Source: an uncultured Bacteroides sp.
Lineage (GTDB): Bacteria > Bacteroidota > Bacteroidia > Bacteroidales > Bacteroidaceae
Length of the DNA stretch: 64,000 bases
Direction of reading: 5' to 3'
NCBI GenBank assembly: GCA_949288715.1
Contig: CASELH010000001.1
Span: 1 to 64,000, forward strand
Positions 60,230 through 64,000 of the stretch are shown one piece after another (within the stretch, counting starts at the first letter, position 1; each line of letters starts with the position of its first letter). Below the pieces are notes generated by a model, which saw only the letters and a list, made by a program, of their open reading frames with translations, was not told the origin of the DNA and did not search any database. The position numbers and the translations under genes are program-made.

Positions 60230-61855
60230 ATGAACATTTTGAAAACGGGAATGTGCCTGATGCTTGCCTTTTGCCTTGCCCGCCCTGCCGTGCAGGCGCA
60301 AGAGGTGACAGGCGGTGCGCTTGTGCCCGATACCTGCAGGCAGGACAGTGCTTTGATTACGGTGGAGGCAGTGGAGGCTGTGACCGACACGACGGCCGTG
60401 CCGGCAATGCCGGATTCGTTGGCTGCAAAGCCGGACACGCTGACCCTGCCAGACACACTTGCCCGGGCAACACAGGTGGCCAAGACCGACACTGTGCCCA
60501 GGAAAAAGAGCAAGGCCAAGCGGCGTCCCAAGCTCGACGATTTCTTTAAGGATTATTGGATATTGAAGTTACGCCCGACGGGGATGCATACCTTTGCCAT
60601 GGATACGGTTTCGCTGCTGTATGAAAAATATATCGGTGTTCTGGACTACTTGAATGACCCCTCTACACCGGAGCGCTACATTGCTTGCAACCCCGATTAT
60701 TACCGCCTGTTCATGCCCTTGACCTATTATTATTCGCCGATAGAGAGGGTTTCGAAGATAGATTGGAAATTTCAACCTTTTGCCGCCTCCCCGGCTCTGG
60801 ACAAGAGCCTGCTGCCCATCGACACATTGGCCTTCACTGCGAAGGAGCGGATTAAAGAGCGGGTGGACCGTGCCCTGCTGGAGGCCTACGTCAACTATCC
60901 CCAATTGGTGGTGCGCACTGAAGACGAGATAAACAGTACCCCCATGTTCAAAGACGACATCAGGAGAGAGGCCTCTTCCAAAAAACGTTCGGTGATAAAA
61001 CTTTTCGCCTCCGACCCCGCAGAGCAGGTGCAAAGCGAGTCGAAGGGCATCGTTATCCGCAAGCCCAACTGGTGGACAACGGGCGGAAACGGCTCGTTGC
61101 AGTTCACGCAAAACCATTTTTCGGATAACTGGTATAAGGGCGGGCAAAGCACTCACTCCCTGCTGGCAGGCCTACAGCTGAAGGCCAACTACAACGACCG
61201 CGAGAAAATACAGTGGGAGAACTTGGTGGACGCCAAGCTGGGCTTCGTGTCATCGCCCTCGGACACTGTGCACAACTATCTGATAAACAACGACCAACTC
61301 CGACTTTACAGCAAGCTGGGCATACAGGCCATCTCCAAGTGGTACTACACCATCTCCACAGAAGTGAAGACACAGTTCTGCCCGGCCTACGATGCCAATA
61401 GCGAGGTGATGAAGGCCGCCTTCCTGGCTCCCCTCGACTGGTCGACAAGTCTTGGTATGGACTACAAGCTGTCCAAAACGAAGATAAACCTCTCTGTCTT
61501 CGTAGCGCCCTTGACCTACACCATGCGCTATGTGGGCAATGAGAACGTCAATGAGACGAGCTATGGTCTGGAAGAAGGCAAACGGGTGAAGCACGACTTC
61601 GGCTCGCAGGTGCAAACCAACTTGACGTGGACACCTACCTCTTTCGTGAAGCTGACTTCCCGCCTGGATTACCTCACCAGCTACAAATGGGTGCGTGTGG
61701 AGTGGGAGAATACCATCGACTTCCTGCTGAACCGTTACCTTTCCGCCAAGCTGTATGTGTACGGGCGGTTTGACGATGGCAACAAGCCCACCGTGGGCAA
61801 TAGCTATTTCCAGGTGAACGAGACGTTAGGCTTTGGCCTGAACTATGCCTGGTAG
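60230..61855 (+). CDS. DUF3078 outer-membrane protein
   Basis: The protein has 541 residues from the ATG at 60230 (MNILKTGMCLMLAFCLARPAVQAQ, signal peptide cut after VQA). The codon at 60002 lies before the promoter and is rejected. A Thr/Asp/Val-rich segment and a basic KKSKAKRRPK patch (about 95-105) precede the DUF3078 domain from about 275 to the end (KPNWWTTGGNGSLQFTQNHF; NWYKGGQSTHSLLAGLQL; and regular amphipathic strands to VNETLGFGLNYAW). The alternating strands and aromatic end predict a beta-barrel. Its function is unknown; homologues are widespread in Bacteroidetes. Confidence 0.85.
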   Translation: MNILKTGMCLMLAFCLARPAVQAQEVTGGALVPDTCRQDSALITVEAVEAVTDTTAVPAMPDSLAAKPDTLTLPDTLARATQVAKTDTVPRKKSKAKRRPKLDDFFKDYWILKLRPTGMHTFAMDTVSLLYEKYIGVLDYLNDPSTPERYIACNPDYYRLFMPLTYYYSPIERVSKIDWKFQPFAASPALDKSLLPIDTLAFTAKERIKERVDRALLEAYVNYPQLVVRTEDEINSTPMFKDDIRREASSKKRSVIKLFASDPAEQVQSESKGIVIRKPNWWTTGGNGSLQFTQNHFSDNWYKGGQSTHSLLAGLQLKANYNDREKIQWENLVDAKLGFVSSPSDTVHNYLINNDQLRLYSKLGIQAISKWYYTISTEVKTQFCPAYDANSEVMKAAFLAPLDWSTSLGMDYKLSKTKINLSVFVAPLTYTMRYVGNENVNETSYGLEEGKRVKHDFGSQVQTNLTWTPTSFVKLTSRLDYLTSYKWVRVEWENTIDFLLNRYLSAKLYVYGRFDDGNKPTVGNSYFQVNETLGFGLNYAW

Positions 61856-61918
61856 CCCATTTTTCTGCCTTAAATAGGAAAAAGCATGCAGGTAGATGTA
61901 GAAAAATCTTCCGGATGA

Positions 61919-61948
61919 CTTGTAGTTCATAAATTATGCTTAAATTTG
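61919..61948 (+). promoter_or_regulatory. Promoter of rseC-rnf operon
   Basis: CTTG (61919-61922) and TAAATTTG (61941-61948) are 18 bp apart, 28 bp before the ATG at 61976. Confidence 0.55.
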
Positions 61949-61975
61949 CCGCGATTGTAATGTTCACTTTGCAAA

Positions 61976-62395
61976 ATGGCAAATACAATAAAACACTTAG
62001 GTATCGTGGAAAGCATCGAAGACCATCATATACAGGTGCGGATAGTGCAGACTTCGGCATGTGCCTCATGCAGCATCAAGGGGCACTGCACTTCGGCCGA
62101 CGTAAAAGAAAAGCTTATCGACATAGCCGCTGCCGACACTTCTTCCTACCGGCAGGGCGATCACGTATGGGTAGTTGGCTCTCTCTCTATGGGCGGAATG
62201 GCTGTATTGCTGGCCTTTATCATTCCCTTTTTCATCGTGGTGGTTTCACTATTCGTTTTCATGGCTTTATGGGGCAATGAGTTGTATGCAGCGCTTGGAG
62301 CGCTGGTGCTGCTTATACCATATTATTATATACTGAGGTTGAACGGCAGGTGGCTGGGAAGGAAATTCTCCTTCTCCATCCAACCCATGGAGTAG
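61976..62395 (+). CDS. rseC: SoxR-reducing system protein RseC family
   Basis: The 139-residue membrane protein has a cytoplasmic N-terminal domain with four cysteines in CASCSIKGHC-type spacing near residues 29-38, followed by two helices at about 73-95 and 100-120 (MAVLLAFIIPFFIVVVSLFV; LYAALGALVLLIPYYYI). RseC homologues accompany Rnf complexes and help keep SoxR or other Fe-S proteins reduced. It is the first gene of the rnf operon here, 73 bp before rnfB, which supports a role in Rnf function or assembly. Confidence 0.85.
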   Translation: MANTIKHLGIVESIEDHHIQVRIVQTSACASCSIKGHCTSADVKEKLIDIAAADTSSYRQGDHVWVVGSLSMGGMAVLLAFIIPFFIVVVSLFVFMALWGNELYAALGALVLLIPYYYILRLNGRWLGRKFSFSIQPME

Positions 62396-62468
62396 CCCCC
62401 GAGAGTATAGAGCCGGATGGCTGAGTAATTCTATCAAAAACAATAATAATCAATAACACATTAGTTTT

Positions 62469-63362
62469 ATGCATGTAATTCTGATAGCAGTAATCTCATT
62501 GGGAGTGATAGCGATAGTCCTTGCGGCTATCTTGTATGCGGCTTCCAAGAAGTTTTCTGTGTACGAAGATCCGCGTATCGGCCAGGTGGCGGCAGTTTTG
62601 CCACAGGCCAATTGCGGTGGGTGTGGATACCCGGGTTGCAGCGGCTTTGCCGACGCTTGCGTCAAGGCGGGCTCGCTGGAGGGTAAGCTCTGTCCAGTGG
62701 GAGGGCAGGCGGTCATGTCGAAGGTGGCAGACATCCTTGGCTTGTCCGTCGCTGCCTCCGAGCCTATGGTGGCGGTGGTGCGTTGCAATGGCACTTGCAG
62801 CAACCGTCCGCGTGTCAATCAGTATGACGGCGTCAAGAGTTGCGCCATAGCCTCTGCCCTTTATGGGGGAGAGACGGGTTGCAGCTACGGTTGCCTGGGA
62901 TGCGGCGATTGCGTAGCCGCCTGTAAGTTCGATGCCATACACATGAACCCGGACACAGGCCTTCCCGAAGTAGACGAAGCCAAGTGTACGGCTTGTGGCG
63001 CCTGTGCCAAGGCCTGCCCGAGGAACATCATTGAAATTCGTCCGCAGGGCAAGAAGTCGCGTCGTGTGTATGTACAGTGCGTCAACAAAGACAAGGGCGC
63101 GGCAGCCCGCAAGGCATGCGCGGCAGCCTGCATCGGTTGCGGCAAGTGCGTCAAGGTGTGCGCCTTCGAGGCGATTACGCTGGAGAACAACGTGGCTTAC
63201 ATTGACCCGGCCAAGTGCAAATCGTGCCGCAAGTGCGAGGAAGCTTGTCCGCAGGGAGCCATCATTGCCCTCAACTTCCCCCCGCGCAAGCCGAAGGTTG
63301 AAGAGAGCGTCGCTCCTGCCAACGAGGCTCCCCAGCCGGCCGTAGTAGCAAATAAGGAATAG
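62469..63362 (+). CDS. rnfB: Ion-translocating oxidoreductase Rnf, subunit B
   Basis: The 297-residue Fe-S subunit has an N-terminal membrane helix (VILIAVISLGVIAIVLAAIL), then the 4Fe-4S motif NCGGCGYPGCSGFADAC near 50-66, and several ferredoxin-type clusters: CLGCGDCVAACKFDAIH near 140, CTACGACAKACPRNI near 175, CIGCGKCVKVCAFEAI near 218 and CKSCRKCEEACPQGAI near 248. It receives electrons from ferredoxin for the Na+ or H+ pumping Rnf complex. The C-terminal Pro/Val/Ala-rich tail is variable. rnfC follows after 30 bp. Confidence 0.95.
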   Translation: MHVILIAVISLGVIAIVLAAILYAASKKFSVYEDPRIGQVAAVLPQANCGGCGYPGCSGFADACVKAGSLEGKLCPVGGQAVMSKVADILGLSVAASEPMVAVVRCNGTCSNRPRVNQYDGVKSCAIASALYGGETGCSYGCLGCGDCVAACKFDAIHMNPDTGLPEVDEAKCTACGACAKACPRNIIEIRPQGKKSRRVYVQCVNKDKGAAARKACAAACIGCGKCVKVCAFEAITLENNVAYIDPAKCKSCRKCEEACPQGAIIALNFPPRKPKVEESVAPANEAPQPAVVANKE

Positions 63363-63392
63363 AATAGTAAACTTGTTAATGCAAAGAGATAT

Positions 63393-64000
63393 ATGTTGAA
63401 GACATTTTCAATCGGTGGTGTCCATCCACACGAAAATAAACTTTCAGCACATCAGCCCATCATCAAGGCGGAAATCCCGGCCAAGGCGGTTATTTTGCTG
63501 GGGCAGCACATCGGTGCGCCTGCAAAGCCCGTGGTGGCCAAGGGAGACGTAGTGAAGGTAGGAACAAAGATTGCCGAACCGGGAGGCTTTGTATCTGCCG
63601 CCATCCACTCGTCCGTCAGTGGCAAAGTAGCTAAAATTGATACGGTGGTAGATGCCAGCGGATATCCGAAGCCCGCCATCTTCATCGATGTACAGGGCGA
63701 CGAATGGGAAGAGAGCATCGACCGGTCGGACACGCTGGTCAAAGAGTGCACGCTCACTCCGGAAGAGATTGTGAAGAAAATAGCCGATGCAGGCATTGTG
63801 GGACTTGGAGGCGCCTGCTTCCCTACACAAGTCAAGTTGTGTCCTCCGCCTGCGTTCAAGGCAGAGTGTGTCATTATCAATGCTGTGGAATGTGAACCCT
63901 ATCTGACAGCCGACCACCAGCTGATGCTGGAGCATGCTGAGGAAATCATGGTGGGAGTGACCATTTTGATGAAAGCCGTTAAGGTAAGTAAAGCATTCAT
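63393..64000 (+). CDS. rnfC: Rnf complex subunit C, 5' part (cut by window edge)
   Basis: An open frame from the ATG at 63393 runs without stop to the right edge (about 202 codons seen). It begins MLKTFSIGGVHPHENKLSA and includes IKAEIPAKAVILLGQHIGAP, GGFVSAAIHSSVSGKV and the NADH/FMN-binding region GIVGLGGACFPTQVKL followed by INAVECEPYLTADH, matching RnfC. The subunit carries FMN and Fe-S clusters and contacts NAD+. The C-terminal ferredoxin domain lies beyond the window. Confidence 0.93.
   Translation, partial: MLKTFSIGGVHPHENKLSAHQPIIKAEIPAKAVILLGQHIGAPAKPVVAKGDVVKVGTKIAEPGGFVSAAIHSSVSGKVAKIDTVVDASGYPKPAIFIDVQGDEWEESIDRSDTLVKECTLTPEEIVKKIADAGIVGLGGACFPTQVKLCPPPAFKAECVIINAVECEPYLTADHQLMLEHAEEIMVGVTILMKAVKVSKAF

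Overview
The window is chromosomal DNA of a gut-type Bacteroidales, most likely Bacteroides, Phocaeicola or a close relative. The evidence is the gene content (GldE, DUF3078 outer-membrane protein, S46 dipeptidyl peptidase, fimbrillin-like lipoproteins, BspA-type leucine-rich repeats, a BACON domain, Rnf complex), the lipobox signal peptides, and the promoters. Most promoters read as the Bacteroidetes housekeeping -7 box TAnnTTTG, and the best ones have a TTTG about 19-20 bp upstream. I cannot name the species from the sequence alone.

Layout. 1-2470 is the right end of an integrated phage-like element. It holds two ejection-type virion proteins, a small conserved phage protein and, at the left edge, the end of an IS3-like insertion sequence. 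It stops at a 3' fragment of a tRNA-Gly(CCC) gene, which looks like an attachment scar. 2612-14271 is core genome: POT peptide transporter, MATE exporter, clpP-clpX, recQ, ftsK-lolA-trxB. 14523-15796 is a stranded tyrosine recombinase whose 5' end is joined to the first codons of an excisionase-like gene. dnaK and dnaB follow, divergently arranged, then an S9 peptidase.

22332-33971 is the accessory, surface-oriented part. A helix-turn-helix-like protein and a one-pass eukaryotic-type Ser/Thr kinase form one operon. It runs head-on, with overlapping 3' ends, into an operon encoding a WG-repeat lipoprotein, a probable outer-membrane barrel protein and a leucine-rich-repeat lipoprotein. Beyond it lie two fimbrillin-like lipoproteins flanking an unusual 1166-residue lipoprotein that joins fimbrillin-like, leucine-rich-repeat, BACON and M64 metallopeptidase modules. 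I regard this region as the best candidate for an undescribed envelope signalling or adhesion system.

34091-64000 returns mainly to core functions: a second MATE exporter, pyrG-yidC, mutY, ssb-gldE-PPTase, tRNA-Arg(UCU), an acyltransferase, hsp20 behind a textbook sigma-54 promoter, an AlaX-like editing protein, uvrB, a PhoB/PhoR-like two-component pair, a DUF3805/DUF3806 protein, an ABC-F ATPase, an S46 peptidase with the residue signature of DPP11, etfB-etfA-acyl-CoA dehydrogenase, a DUF3078 protein and the start of rseC-rnfBC.

A recurrent small-scale feature is intergenic tandem arrays with periods of 11 or 22 bp (24 bp in one case) at 29356, 35489, 39506, 48271, 60013 and 60081. The units are unrelated in sequence but similar in period.
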